From: Vreelandella arcis
GTDB taxonomy: Bacteria; Pseudomonadota; Gammaproteobacteria; Pseudomonadales; Halomonadaceae
Reading direction: 5' to 3'
Length of the DNA: 64,000 nucleotides
NCBI RefSeq assembly: GCF_900103865.1
Contig: NZ_FNII01000002.1
Span: forward strand, 124,001 to 188,000
Shown: positions 1 through 8,905 of the stretch, piece after piece
Numbering within the stretch: position 1 is the first letter of the stretch
Layout: the number at the start of each line of letters is the position of its first letter
The notes under the pieces: generated by a model
Database searches by the model: none
What the model was told of the DNA's origin: nothing
Seen by the model: only the letters and a program-made list of their open reading frames with translations
Made by a program: the position numbers and the translations under genes

Positions 1-390
1 CTGAACGCCGCCATCAGCGAGGTGAAATACCATCAACAAGCCTACTGGGAGAGGGTGCCGTCGCTGCACTATGAGCGGTTCGTGTTCAGAGGCTTGAAGT
101 GCGTATTCGATGAAGCGGGGTGTCGGGACGCGACCCGGTTGGCGCGGGCGCATGCCATTTATCGACCCGACGACTACCAGGCGTCGCGAGCATTAGGCTC
201 GGCCCTGCGCAACGAAGCAGGGGTAGGGCTGCGTTATCATTCGGTGCGCCATACCGGCGCCACCTGTTGGGCGCTGATGTCGCCGCGCCAGGTCATCGAC
301 ATTGTTCAGACGACCCACCTGGAAATGATCTGGAACGGCGCCATTGCCCAGGTCAACCGGCTTTCAGCGGTACCGGCACCGCCCCGATAG
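1..390 (+). CDS. RES-domain NAD+ phosphorylase-type toxin, 3' part only
   Basis: The reading frame is open from the first base of the window and ends at a TAG at 388-390, so the 5' part lies outside. The 129 visible residues resemble the C-terminal half of RES-domain proteins: a GLRYHSVRH segment (residues about 77-85 of the fragment), then an ALMSPRQV segment and the terminal IWNGAIAQV strand. RES proteins are toxins of Xre-RES toxin-antitoxin pairs and degrade NAD+ by phosphorolysis in family members that were studied. An Xre/MbcA-type antitoxin gene would be expected just upstream, outside the window. The gene converges with mntR, with 8 bases between the stops. Family assignment is by motif memory, not by alignment. 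Confidence 0.7.
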   Translation: MNAAISEVKYHQQAYWERVPSLHYERFVFRGLKCVFDEAGCRDATRLARAHAIYRPDDYQASRALGSALRNEAGVGLRYHSVRHTGATCWALMSPRQVIDIVQTTHLEMIWNGAIAQVNRLSAVPAPPR

Positions 391-398
391 CGCTCCCG

Positions 399-875
399 CT
401 ATGGCTGATGCTCTTCGGTAAAGCGCTGCATGATGGCCAGCGTTTCATCGCTAACGTGATGCTCCATACCCTCGGCATCGATGCGGGCGGTGGTATCGCG
501 TACCCCCAAGGCGCGCAAGAAATGCAGCACAATGTCATGACGCGCCCGCGACGTTTCGGCCATTTGTTGACCTTCCTGGGTCAAGAACAGCGAGCGGTAG
601 GGGCGGCTTGTTACTAAGCCCAGCTCGTTTAAGCGGCGGATCATTTTCGACACGGTGGCCTGGCTAACCGACATGCGGCTGGCAATGTCGGCCGCCCGCG
701 CTTCGCCCCGGTGGCGCAACAGGTCACCGATCAGTTCAACATAATCTTCGATAAGCTCGGTTTCGTGAGCGTTGCGCACGGTTTCGTACTGCTGTGCGTG
801 TTGCTCGACCGGCGGCAACGCATCGCCACTCTGATGTGGCGTAGGCGGTAAGGGCTGCTGTTCGTGATCGCTCAT
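399..875 (-). CDS. mntR: Manganese-responsive transcriptional regulator MntR (DtxR family)
   Basis: A 158-residue DtxR/MntR-type metalloregulator that binds DNA when loaded with Mn2+ and represses Mn uptake genes. A winged helix-turn-helix lies at about residues 55-85 (ADIASRMSVSQATVSKMIRRL region), followed by the metal-binding dimerisation helices with HDIVLHFL and EGMEHHVSDE segments that supply His/Glu ligands. An N-terminal tail of about 30 polar residues is typical of the gammaproteobacterial MntR form, and there is no SH3-like third domain, which also fits MntR rather than DtxR/IdeR. It is divergent from the metal ABC transporter operon, which is the likely target. Candidate operators lie in the shared intergenic region. 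Confidence 0.9.
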   Translation of the reverse strand: MSDHEQQPLPPTPHQSGDALPPVEQHAQQYETVRNAHETELIEDYVELIGDLLRHRGEARAADIASRMSVSQATVSKMIRRLNELGLVTSRPYRSLFLTQEGQQMAETSRARHDIVLHFLRALGVRDTTARIDAEGMEHHVSDETLAIMQRFTEEHQP

Positions 876-882
876 AGTGGCT

Positions 883-897
883 TATAGGTTGGCTATA
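883..897. promoter_or_regulatory. Candidate MntR site next to the mntR start
   Basis: An inverted repeat TATAG-N5-CTATA lies 8 bases upstream of the mntR start codon. It contains the half-site GGCTAT found in the enterobacterial MntR box, but the other half is imperfect. It could mediate autoregulation of mntR. This is pattern matching only. Confidence 0.4.
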
Positions 898-951
898 TCA
901 GAGTGAGTAAAAACGTTGATTAGGATGGTAGCGTATTTCACGGAATAATTG

Positions 952-965
952 TTAGCCTAGGCTAA
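952..965. promoter_or_regulatory. Candidate MntR operator, perfect 14-bp palindrome
   Basis: TTAGCCTAGGCTAA is a perfect palindrome about 70 bases upstream of the metal transporter operon and contains TAGC-N4-GCTA, the core of the known E. coli MntR box. A possible sigma-70 promoter follows: TTGCAC at about 970 and TACAGT 18 bases further on. The position suits repression of the transporter by Mn-loaded MntR. Confidence 0.6.
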
Positions 966-1037
966 ACTAATTGCACAATGCTTTTTTATTGAGCTACAGT
1001 TGTCTTTAACGCCATCCTATCATAGAGGAGCCTCATC

Positions 1038-1961
1038 ATGCGCCAGCGAGCTAAGTGGCTGACCTTCAGCGTACCCCTTGCGTTTGCCGGTGCCGTGACC
1101 GGCGCCCAGGCCGAAGCCGAAGAAGACGCCTCGCCCATCAAGGTGGCGGTGACGTTTTCGGTATTGGGAGACCTGGTTGAGAAAGTGGCGGGGGATGACG
1201 CCGAGGTAACGGTGCTCACCCCGATTAACGCCGAAGTGCACGAGTGGGAGCTGACACCTGATAATTTCGCTGCTCTGGAAGAGGCCGACGTGGTGTTTTA
1301 CAACGGTTATCAGCTAGAGCAGTGGATGTCGCAGGTTAATGCCACTGTTGATGACAACACGCCCGTTGTGGCAGTGGCCGAAGCATCGGGATATCCGACC
1401 CAGAGCATTGTGACCGGTGACTTGGAAGGCGATATTGACCCTCATTTGTGGATGGATCCGCGTGCGGCGGTTGCCTATGGGCAGGCGATCGCTAATCACC
1501 TGGAAGACGCACTGCCACGCCAGGCAGATGAGTTTCAGCGCCGTGCTGATGAGCTTGAAGCGTCGCTCGATGACTTGCACGTTGAACTGCAAGAAACGCT
1601 TGCCGCGATACCCGATGAGCGTCGCGTGCTGCTTTCCAGCGAAGCCGCGTTTCTTTACTTCGCCGATGCCTATGACTTTGAACACGACGGTATTTGGGGC
1701 AATAACGCTGAAACGGAAGGCTCGCCGCGCCAACTGATGCGGATCATTGACATGATCAACGATCGTAAGCCAGCGGCTCTGTTCTGGGAAAGCACTATCT
1801 CTGATCGCCATGTCACCAGCGTGGCCAACGATACGAACGTTTCCGTGGCAGGTCCGCTGTATGTCGATTCGCTAAGCGAACCGGACGGCGATGCGCCCGA
1901 CTACTTCGCAATGCTCCGTCATAACGCTGAGCTGTTGCGTCATCACCTAACGGTCGAGTAA
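1038..1961 (+). CDS. Metal (Mn/Zn) ABC transporter, periplasmic binding protein
   Basis: A cluster A-I solute-binding protein of 307 residues that captures Mn2+ or Zn2+ in the periplasm. A signal peptide ends near AQA (residues 23-25). Likely metal ligands are His68 (VHEWELTP), His136 (DPHLWMDP), Glu202 (SSEAAF) and an acidic residue in the FWESTISD segment (about 251-256). There is no His-rich loop as seen in ZnuA proteins, which slightly favours manganese, as does the adjacent mntR. The start is preceded by GAGGAG at 1025-1030. The stop codon overlaps the ATPase start by one base, so the three transporter genes form one operon. Confidence 0.88.
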   Translation: MRQRAKWLTFSVPLAFAGAVTGAQAEAEEDASPIKVAVTFSVLGDLVEKVAGDDAEVTVLTPINAEVHEWELTPDNFAALEEADVVFYNGYQLEQWMSQVNATVDDNTPVVAVAEASGYPTQSIVTGDLEGDIDPHLWMDPRAAVAYGQAIANHLEDALPRQADEFQRRADELEASLDDLHVELQETLAAIPDERRVLLSSEAAFLYFADAYDFEHDGIWGNNAETEGSPRQLMRIIDMINDRKPAALFWESTISDRHVTSVANDTNVSVAGPLYVDSLSEPDGDAPDYFAMLRHNAELLRHHLTVE

Positions 1962-2791
1962 TGCCTATGGCAATCAATTCCGATGGGCCGACCGCTGCCG
2001 TTGAGGTACATGGTCTTTATGCGGCTTATCAGCGCCAACCGGTGTTGGAAAATATCGATCTGGTATTTCCCACCGGGCAGTGGACCGCCATTGTAGGGCC
2101 TAACGGCGCGGGTAAATCGACGCTTTTTCATGTGCTCACGGGTAGCATGAAACCGCTACGTGGCAGCGTGCATGCCTTTGGCCATCCCATTGCCGAGCAC
2201 CGCCGCGCGGGGCACATTGCCTATATGGCACAGCGCGAAGCGATCGAGTGGGACTTCCCCGTGTCGGTGTGGGAAACCGTGATGGGTGGACGCTTTGGTC
2301 ATATGCGACAGGATGCATGGTGGCGGCGCTGCCTCCCGGCTCGTTGGTATCATCCCCGCCACCGCGACGCCGTCCGCCAGGCATTGGAAGCTGTCGATAT
2401 GCTGGCGTATTCGAATCGGCCGATTGGCGCACTTTCCGGCGGGCAGAAAAAACGTGTCCTGCTAGCCCGAGCGTTGGCGCAGCAGGCGCGCATTCTGCTG
2501 CTGGACGAACCGCTCGCCGGTGTTGATCCGCCCAGTGAAAAGCTCATTCTGGACGTGCTGCGTCGTGAGCGTCAGGCGGGGCATACCGTCATCATGGTCA
2601 CCCACGACATGCCCAGTGCACGACGCTACGTGGATCATGTGGTGTTGATCAACCGGATCATTCGCGGCGAAGGGCGACCCGACGACATGCTCAGCGACGC
2701 CAAGCTGGCGGCGCTTGCGGTCAGCGCTATTGATACATCGGCTGGCGATGTCGGATCCGTCTCCGGCTCAATTACCACCACAACAAGTTAA
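1961..2791 (+). CDS. Metal (Mn/Zn) ABC transporter, ATP-binding protein
   Basis: The cytoplasmic ATPase that powers the metal importer, 276 residues. It shows Walker A GPNGAGKST at residues 46-54, the signature LSGGQKKR, Walker B LLLDEP with GVD as D-loop, and the H-loop VTHD. The first ATG overlaps the stop of the binding-protein gene (TAATG); a second in-frame ATG lies two codons later and is an equally possible start. The C-terminal tail is rich in Ser, Thr and Asp. The preceding and following genes supply the binding protein and permease. Confidence 0.9.
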   Translation: MPMAINSDGPTAAVEVHGLYAAYQRQPVLENIDLVFPTGQWTAIVGPNGAGKSTLFHVLTGSMKPLRGSVHAFGHPIAEHRRAGHIAYMAQREAIEWDFPVSVWETVMGGRFGHMRQDAWWRRCLPARWYHPRHRDAVRQALEAVDMLAYSNRPIGALSGGQKKRVLLARALAQQARILLLDEPLAGVDPPSEKLILDVLRRERQAGHTVIMVTHDMPSARRYVDHVVLINRIIRGEGRPDDMLSDAKLAALAVSAIDTSAGDVGSVSGSITTTTS

Positions 2792-2809
2792 TAAGGAGGC
2801 GCTGCGGTC

Positions 2810-3733
2810 ATGGAGTTGCTACATAGCTTAGGCATCGAGCTCGTGAACGGCCTGATGAGTACCCTCATGGTGGTGGTCAACCTGCTGCCCGATACGCTGT
2901 CGGACGCCTTTCAGTACCGTTTTATGCAGCGTGCCCTGTTGACCTCGGTCTTGGTCGGTGCCATTTGCGGACTGCTTTCCTGCTATGTGGTGCTCAAACG
3001 TTGGTCGCTGCTGGGCGATGCCATTTCCCACGCGGTGCTGCCGGGGGTGGCGATTGCCTATCTGCTTGGCTGGCCGTTTTTCATCGGGGCCTTTATCACC
3101 GGCGCCTTGACCTCGGTCGGGATCGGGGCCATTGAGCGCCACACCCGCATCAAATCGGATGCCGCCATGGGGCTGATGTTTACCGGCGCGTTTGCGCTGG
3201 GCATTGTGATCATCAGCAAGATCGCCTCCAGTACCCACCTGATGCACATCCTGTTTGGTAACGTGCTGGGCGTGCGGGAATCGGCACTTGTGCTCACCCT
3301 GGTCGCCAGCGTTATCGCGCTGTTGGTGGTGTGGCTTTGTTTTCGACCGCTACTGCTTTACGCCTTCGACCCTCAGCAGGCCCAGGCGCTGGGCTTCAAT
3401 ACCAGCGTGATTCACTACGGGCTGATCCTGCTATTGACGCTGACCATCGTGGCGAGCCTCGAAACAGTGGGTATTATCCTGGTGGTGGCAATGTTGATAA
3501 CGCCTGGGGCCACTGCTCATCTGCTCACCGATCGGTTTCGCACCATGATGCTGATTTCGGTTTCCGTGGGCGTGAGCTCAGCAGTGATTGGGCTATGGCT
3601 CTCGGCCGCGCTGGATGTGGCCTCGGGCGGTACCATCGTGCTGGTCGCCACCGGCTGGTTCTTCATGGCGCTGGTATTTTCGCCCAAGCACGGCGTACTC
3701 GCGCGCCAATGGCGACGCTGGCGCATGGGCTGA
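2810..3733 (+). CDS. Metal (Mn/Zn) ABC transporter, permease
   Basis: An integral membrane subunit of the ABC-3 permease family (ZnuB/MntB/SitC type), 307 residues with about eight hydrophobic segments. The family's coupling-helix region SLLGDAISHAVLPGVAIAYL is visible near residues 68-87. A long Shine-Dalgarno match AAGGAGG at 2793-2799 precedes the ATG by ten bases. It is the last gene of the transporter operon and converges with the antiporter gene, with 8 bases between their stops. Confidence 0.9.
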   Translation: MELLHSLGIELVNGLMSTLMVVVNLLPDTLSDAFQYRFMQRALLTSVLVGAICGLLSCYVVLKRWSLLGDAISHAVLPGVAIAYLLGWPFFIGAFITGALTSVGIGAIERHTRIKSDAAMGLMFTGAFALGIVIISKIASSTHLMHILFGNVLGVRESALVLTLVASVIALLVVWLCFRPLLLYAFDPQQAQALGFNTSVIHYGLILLLTLTIVASLETVGIILVVAMLITPGATAHLLTDRFRTMMLISVSVGVSSAVIGLWLSAALDVASGGTIVLVATGWFFMALVFSPKHGVLARQWRRWRMG

Positions 3734-3741
3734 GTCGCTCA

Positions 3742-5298
3742 TCAAGGCGTGGTGGGTGCCGCCGGCGCCTGTAGACTTTCCCAGGTTTTTTCGGCGATAC
3801 CGATACCGGCGCCCGCCATCAGCAAGTAGGTTTGATCAGCACCGGCCTCCATCAAGGGGGCTTCTTCGTCGGGATAGTTGATGCCGGCAATGATCGTGCC
3901 TTTGAACCCCGCCTTGCGCAGCTGGCGCGTGGCAAACAGCTTGCTTTCGGTGTTGGGCGTTGCCAGCACCACTGCTTCAAGGGCGTGAATATCCAGGTGC
4001 GACCAGAAAGAGACGTCTTCCACATCGGCATAGCGTACGTCACGTTGGGAAGCCGCTACCTTGTTTGGATCGGAATCAACTCCCACTACCAGCAAATGGT
4101 TCTCGACAAAAAAGTCATAGGCGGCACTGCCGGTTCGGCCCATGCCGATCACCATCAGTTTTGCATCGCCCAGGGTGACGGGCTGCTCATCGGGATGGCG
4201 TAAATGACGCTCAAAGCGGGTCAGGCGGGCCTCAAAACGGTCAAACAGGGCGTGGGCGACCCGGTTGAGCGGTGCGGAGATGATAAATGAGAGCGCCACC
4301 GTGAGGGCCAGCGGCACCAGCCAGTCTTCCAGCAGGCTAGCCGCCACGATCAGACCGAATTCGCTGTAGGCCGTGAGGCTAAGGCCCCCAAGGAAAGCGC
4401 TGCGGGCGCGAACCTTGAAGACAATCAGCAGGGCAAAGAACAGTGTGGCTTTCAGTGGCAGCAGCAGCGCCATGACGCCAGCGAAGATCAGCGCGTTGGT
4501 GTCGGGCAGGCCCGACATGCCTATTTGCAGGAAAAAACTGATCAGCAGTATTTCTTTCAGCCCCCACAGCGCCTTGGACATTTCCTGGGCACGCGGATGT
4601 TTGGCCAGCAATAGCCCCATTACCAGAGCACCCACTTCGCCGCTGAGCCCCACGACATCGAATCCCATGCCGCCGATGGCAATGGCCAGCACCGCCCCCA
4701 TGAGCACCAGCATTTCATCGTGCTGGGCAATGCTCATCAGCCAGTAAAGCACTGGCCGTAGTAGCGGCAGGGCCAGGATCCAAAGTGCCCACCAGGAGGG
4801 AGACTGGCCGCTGTAAATGCTGATGGCGGCCAATGCCACTAGATCCTGGATAATCAGGATGCCGATCGCCAGTCGACCATGCAGCGCTCGCAATTCTCTT
4901 TTTCCTTCGAGTACTTTGGCGGCGAGTACCGTGCTTGAAAACGATAGCGCAATGGACAGCAAAATGGCGGTATCGAGCGCCAGGCCCATAAAAACCACGA
5001 AGCCGGCGGTGAAAATAAAGGTGGTGATGCTGAGGTGGATAAAAGCGCCGCCCAGCACGGCGGGTTCGACGAGGTTTCTAAGGTTGAGTTTCAAGCCAAT
5101 GGTGAATAACAGCAGCAATACGCCCAGATGCGCCAGGTGTTCGAGCAACGGGCCAGCCTCGGTCGGTAAACCCAGATAGGGCCCGGCAAAATTAAGCGCA
5201 AAACCGGCCGTTAAAAACCCCACCAGAGGCGGCAGGCTGAGTTGGCGAGCGACAATCCCGAAGATAAAGGCAAACGATAAAATAATGACTTCAAACAT
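3742..5298 (-). CDS. CPA2-family cation:proton antiporter with TrkA-N domain (KefB/YbaL-like)
   Basis: A 518-residue monovalent cation:proton antiporter-2 protein. The first ~380 residues form 11-13 hydrophobic helices of the Na+/H+ exchanger fold. The C-terminal ~130 residues form a Rossmann NAD-binding TrkA-N (KTN) domain beginning VIGMGRTGSAAYDFF, which usually gates K+ efflux in response to nucleotide or thiol ligands. The ATG at 5298 is preferred to an upstream in-frame TTG because AGGGA sits seven bases before it. It lies 30 bases downstream of a K+-channel gene on the same strand, so the pair may be co-transcribed and act in K+ homeostasis. The exact ion and ligand cannot be read from the sequence. 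Confidence 0.85.
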   Translation of the reverse strand: MFEVIILSFAFIFGIVARQLSLPPLVGFLTAGFALNFAGPYLGLPTEAGPLLEHLAHLGVLLLLFTIGLKLNLRNLVEPAVLGGAFIHLSITTFIFTAGFVVFMGLALDTAILLSIALSFSSTVLAAKVLEGKRELRALHGRLAIGILIIQDLVALAAISIYSGQSPSWWALWILALPLLRPVLYWLMSIAQHDEMLVLMGAVLAIAIGGMGFDVVGLSGEVGALVMGLLLAKHPRAQEMSKALWGLKEILLISFFLQIGMSGLPDTNALIFAGVMALLLPLKATLFFALLIVFKVRARSAFLGGLSLTAYSEFGLIVAASLLEDWLVPLALTVALSFIISAPLNRVAHALFDRFEARLTRFERHLRHPDEQPVTLGDAKLMVIGMGRTGSAAYDFFVENHLLVVGVDSDPNKVAASQRDVRYADVEDVSFWSHLDIHALEAVVLATPNTESKLFATRQLRKAGFKGTIIAGINYPDEEAPLMEAGADQTYLLMAGAGIGIAEKTWESLQAPAAPTTP

Positions 5299-5328
5299 GC
5301 ACAATCCCTAGCGTATGGAACGGACGGG

Positions 5329-5778
5329 TTATTTTCTTACTCGCCAATGCTTTTGCATTTCAACAAAGGTGAATGACGCCGACCAGGTGATCAATACAAA
5401 ACCGGTGAGTGCCAGGGTGCCATACAGGAAACGGATCGGGCCGGTGGCATAAATGTCCCCGTACCCCACCGTGGTGTAGGTGACGGCCGCGAAGAAGATA
5501 TGATCCAGCAGGTTGAAAGCGCTATAGCCGTTCAGCGCGCCGATGCCTTGCAGTTCGGCCATCCACCACCCCGTGAGGCCGAACAGCCAGATTTCGGCGA
5601 TGTGTGTCATCAGTACGCCGAACGCCATGGCCAGGATACGCTGACGGTGGGGCCTGTGTGATCGCTCGATCTGGCGGGAAATAAGCCAGAGTGCTTCATA
5701 GTGCAGCAGAACCGCGAGTACGACGGCGATAGACGTGGTGATGACCACCACGACGTGTTCAGGGTACGGAATCGTCAC
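5329..5778 (-). CDS. Two-TM-type potassium channel (Ion_trans_2 family)
   Basis: A 149-residue membrane protein with hydrophobic segments near residues 7-33, 48-72 and 112-135 and the K+-selectivity filter TTVGYGD before the last helix. There is no RCK/TrkA-N regulatory domain, so it is a minimal pore subunit expected to assemble as a tetramer. The only in-frame start at this end is a GTG at 5778 without an obvious Shine-Dalgarno match, so the N-terminus is less certain than the rest. The downstream antiporter carries the TrkA-N domain that this channel lacks. Confidence 0.82.
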   Translation of the reverse strand: MTIPYPEHVVVVITTSIAVVLAVLLHYEALWLISRQIERSHRPHRQRILAMAFGVLMTHIAEIWLFGLTGWWMAELQGIGALNGYSAFNLLDHIFFAAVTYTTVGYGDIYATGPIRFLYGTLALTGFVLITWSASFTFVEMQKHWRVRK

Positions 5779-5842
5779 GTAATGCAGGGCCCGTGGTTGC
5801 TAACGCTGGTTTGAGGTTAACTATCTCATGCGCGCGGTTATT

Positions 5843-7237
5843 TTAGAAGCTGCCGAACAGCGTACCCAGAGTGATCACGCTCACCAGCGCGGCGATGGGC
5901 AGCACGATCGTGACCATGGCCACGTTGCCGTAGGCCTGGCGGTGAGAGAGCCCGCAGATGGTCAGCAGCGTTATCACCGCGCCGGAATGCGGCAGGGTAT
6001 CCATGCCGCCGGCGGCGAGTGTGGCAACGCGATGCATGAGCTCAGGGTCGATGCCGGCCGCTTGCGCCATCGCCAGGTATTCGCCGCCCAGCGTTTCCAG
6101 CGCAATCGACAGGCCCCCCGACGATGAACCGGTAATACCCGACAGCACGCTCATCGCCAGCGCCTCGGAAATCAGCGGATTACCCGGCGATGCGTTGAGG
6201 ACTGTATCGCGAATGATGGTAAAGCCGTCGAGGCTGGCAATCACGGCCCCGTAGCCGACGACGGAGGCGGTGTTGAAAATCGGTAGCAGCGAGTCGACAC
6301 AGCCGCCGTTAACCGTGTCCTTCAGATCTATCCAGTGTTTCCAGCGGCTGATGACCAGCCAAATCGATGCAGTCAGCAGGGCGATCAAGATCGACCAAAG
6401 GCCGCTCTGCCGGGCGGGCGATACGCTGGCGAATTCATCGCTGATAAAGCTCAGATCTATCGACGGGAAAACAAGATACGTCAGCAGGCCATTCAGGCCG
6501 ATCACCATGATCAACGGAATCAGCGCCGTGGTTAACCGCATGGCGGGCAGCGGATCCTGGGTGTCGTTGTCATCCGTCTCGCGCTCTTTATGCTGGCCGT
6601 AGCCCTCATTCAGTGCGGCCGCCCGTTTTACCCGGGATTGCAGGTAGGCCATCCCCAGTCCGAGCATCACGAGCCCGGCGATGATCCCAAGGCCCGGAGC
6701 GGCAAAGCTGTTGGTGGCGTAATAAGGAATGGGAATCGCGTTTTGGATGGCTGGGGTGCCGGGTAGGGCGGTCATGGTAAAGGTAAACGAGCCCAGTGCA
6801 ATGGCGCCAGGAATCAGCCGTTTGGGAATATCGGTGCGGCGGAATAATTCGCGGCTGATGGGGTAGATGGCAAACGCCACGACAAATAACGAAACCCCAC
6901 CGTAGGTAAGAATGGCGCAGGCCAGCACGACCGTCAGTACCACATGACGGGTGCCCAGCTTGTTGACGATGCCGTTGGCGATGGACTGGGCCGCGCCAGA
7001 ATCCGACATGAGCTGCCCAAACAGGGCGCCCAGAAAGAACAGCGGAAAAAACTGAATGGCAAAGCTGCCGAGGGCTCCCATGAAAGTGTCGGTATACATC
7101 GGCAGCAAAAAGGCCGCTTCACCCGAAAGCGTGACCGCCAGCGCCGCCATCAGTGGGGCAAGCAGCAAGACCGTCAGCCCACGGTAGGCAAGAAAGATGA
7201 GCAGCAACAGCGAAATGACAATGGCAAAGGTGCTCAT
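5843..7237 (-). CDS. GntP-family permease
   Basis: An inner-membrane transporter of 464 residues with about 12 hydrophobic segments, resembling the GntP/ion-transporter superfamily (gluconate or other organic-acid:H+ symport). Supporting segments are TYGGVSLFVVAFAIYPI in the N-terminal half and the ITGSSSGGLSIALE loop in the C-terminal half. The substrate is not predictable. The ATG at 7237 is chosen over an in-frame TTG at 7249 because GGGAG lies at the right distance upstream of the ATG. It is divergent from an NhaC-like antiporter gene, and the ~200 bases between them should carry both promoters. Confidence 0.8.
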   Translation of the reverse strand: MSTFAIVISLLLLIFLAYRGLTVLLLAPLMAALAVTLSGEAAFLLPMYTDTFMGALGSFAIQFFPLFFLGALFGQLMSDSGAAQSIANGIVNKLGTRHVVLTVVLACAILTYGGVSLFVVAFAIYPISRELFRRTDIPKRLIPGAIALGSFTFTMTALPGTPAIQNAIPIPYYATNSFAAPGLGIIAGLVMLGLGMAYLQSRVKRAAALNEGYGQHKERETDDNDTQDPLPAMRLTTALIPLIMVIGLNGLLTYLVFPSIDLSFISDEFASVSPARQSGLWSILIALLTASIWLVISRWKHWIDLKDTVNGGCVDSLLPIFNTASVVGYGAVIASLDGFTIIRDTVLNASPGNPLISEALAMSVLSGITGSSSGGLSIALETLGGEYLAMAQAAGIDPELMHRVATLAAGGMDTLPHSGAVITLLTICGLSHRQAYGNVAMVTIVLPIAALVSVITLGTLFGSF

Positions 7238-7436
7238 GAGCGCTCCCAAGCGGCATGAAGGTTAGTTAATCCTAAACGCAGGCTACCAACATAGCAGGCT
7301 TTGTATTGCATGGCAGCATTCCGGCATCGTTGGCGGTGGTGATATATCGGGTAAATAGCGCCGCGAACAGATGTTTTCTCTGATAAAATCCCGCGTTTTC
7401 TCGCTTACCACTTCACTGCCTTTTCTAGGAAGATTG

Positions 7437-8783
7437 ATGAACGCCGTAATTATCGCCGTGCTTGTGATGGTCGCGCTCTCGTTAGCGCGGGTGTCGGTTG
7501 TATTCGCCCTTATCGTGGGTGCGTTAGTGGGAGGGCTCGTGGGTGGGCTCTCACTGGATCAGACGCTCGAAGCGTTTAACGATGGGGTGGGCGGCGGTGC
7601 TCAGGTGGCGCTGGCCTACGCGACGCTCGGCGCCTTTGCCGTGGCAATTTCCCGCTCGGGGCTGCCGGACATGCTGGCCAACGTGTTGATCAGGATGCTC
7701 GGCAAAGAAACCAACGCGGCGCATCAGGACCGCGTGAAGTGGGTGCTGCTTGCGGCGGTCGTGCTGGTCGCGATCATGTCGCAGAACGCCATTCCCGTGC
7801 ACATTGCCTTTATCCCGGTATTGATTCCGCCGCTGTTGGCGGTCATGAACCGTCTGCGTCTTGACCGCCGCGCGGTGGCCTGTGCGTTGACCTTCGGCTT
7901 GACGGCCCCTTACATGCTACTGCCCGTTGGCTTTGGCGCGATCTTTCTCAACGATATCCTGCTGGCCAACCTGAATAGCGCCGGTGACCCGCTGGGCCTG
8001 GAAATCTCTCGCGAGATGCTGCCCATGGCCATGGCGATACCCGTCGGCGGGATGCTGATGGGGTTGATCGTGGCGCTAGTGTTCAGCTATCGCGGTCGTC
8101 GCGACTATGCGGCCAAGCCGCTAGCGAATACGTCGGCAGGGCAGTCAGTCACGCCCGCCAAGCCGCACATGCTTGGGCTGGTCATGTCGGGGGTCGCCAT
8201 TGTCGCGGCTCTCGGGCTTCAGCTTTATAGCGGCTCGATGATACTGGGTGGTCTGGTGGGTATCGGGCTGCTGTCGCTGGGCGGCATCTTTAAATGGCGC
8301 GAGGCCGATGACTTGTTCACCAGCGGGATGCGCATGATGGCGCTGATTGGTTTTATCATGATTTCGGCGGCAGGCTTTGCGGAGGTCATGAAAACCACCG
8401 GTGATATCGATACGCTCGTCGCGGGCGCGGTTGACCTGTTCGGTGATAATCGCGGACTGGCCGCGCTGGTCATGTTGCTGGTCGGCTTGTTCATCACGTT
8501 GGGCATCGGCTCGTCGTTTTCGACGATTCCCATCATTGCCGCCATTTTTGTGCCGCTCGCCGTTCAGTTCGGCTTCTCACCCATGGCGACCGTGGTGCTG
8601 GTTGGCACCGCGGCGGCCCTGGGGGATGCGGGCTCTCCAGCATCCGACTCCACGCTTGGCCCTACTGCGGGGCTGAATGTGGATGGTCAGCACGATCATA
8701 TGTGGGACAGCGTGGTACCCACCTTCCTGCACTACAATCTGCCGCTGATTGGCTTCGGCTGGCTGGCGGCGATGACGCTATAG
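7437..8783 (+). CDS. NhaC-like Na+/H+ antiporter family protein
   Basis: A 448-residue integral membrane protein with about 11-12 hydrophobic segments, related to the Na+/H+ antiporter family typified by H. influenzae HI1107 and to NhaC. Segments supporting this are [40 protein letters not shown] and the C-terminal [15 protein letters not shown] loop. An upstream in-frame ATG at 7371 would add 22 polar residues, but the ATG at 7437 has AGGAAG just before it and begins directly with the first helix. Na+ extrusion fits a halophile's needs, but the transported ion is inferred from the family. Confidence 0.82.
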   Translation: MNAVIIAVLVMVALSLARVSVVFALIVGALVGGLVGGLSLDQTLEAFNDGVGGGAQVALAYATLGAFAVAISRSGLPDMLANVLIRMLGKETNAAHQDRVKWVLLAAVVLVAIMSQNAIPVHIAFIPVLIPPLLAVMNRLRLDRRAVACALTFGLTAPYMLLPVGFGAIFLNDILLANLNSAGDPLGLEISREMLPMAMAIPVGGMLMGLIVALVFSYRGRRDYAAKPLANTSAGQSVTPAKPHMLGLVMSGVAIVAALGLQLYSGSMILGGLVGIGLLSLGGIFKWREADDLFTSGMRMMALIGFIMISAAGFAEVMKTTGDIDTLVAGAVDLFGDNRGLAALVMLLVGLFITLGIGSSFSTIPIIAAIFVPLAVQFGFSPMATVVLVGTAAALGDAGSPASDSTLGPTAGLNVDGQHDHMWDSVVPTFLHYNLPLIGFGWLAAMTL

Positions 8784-8905
8784 GCTAAATCTGACGATGT
8801 CAGCGCCGCTGAAATACGAGACGGCTTGCAACCCGGTGAATCTGCCCCCACCTAAGGTAGGTGACATTCGAAGCGATCCAAGGCTTCACCGTTAGGAGAT
8901 GATTG

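Noticed and set aside
8849..8863. Small inverted repeat CACCTA-AGG-TAGGTG before the DJ-1-like gene
   Set aside because: The 6-bp stem without a T-tract is too short to call a terminator, and no matching operator is known to me.
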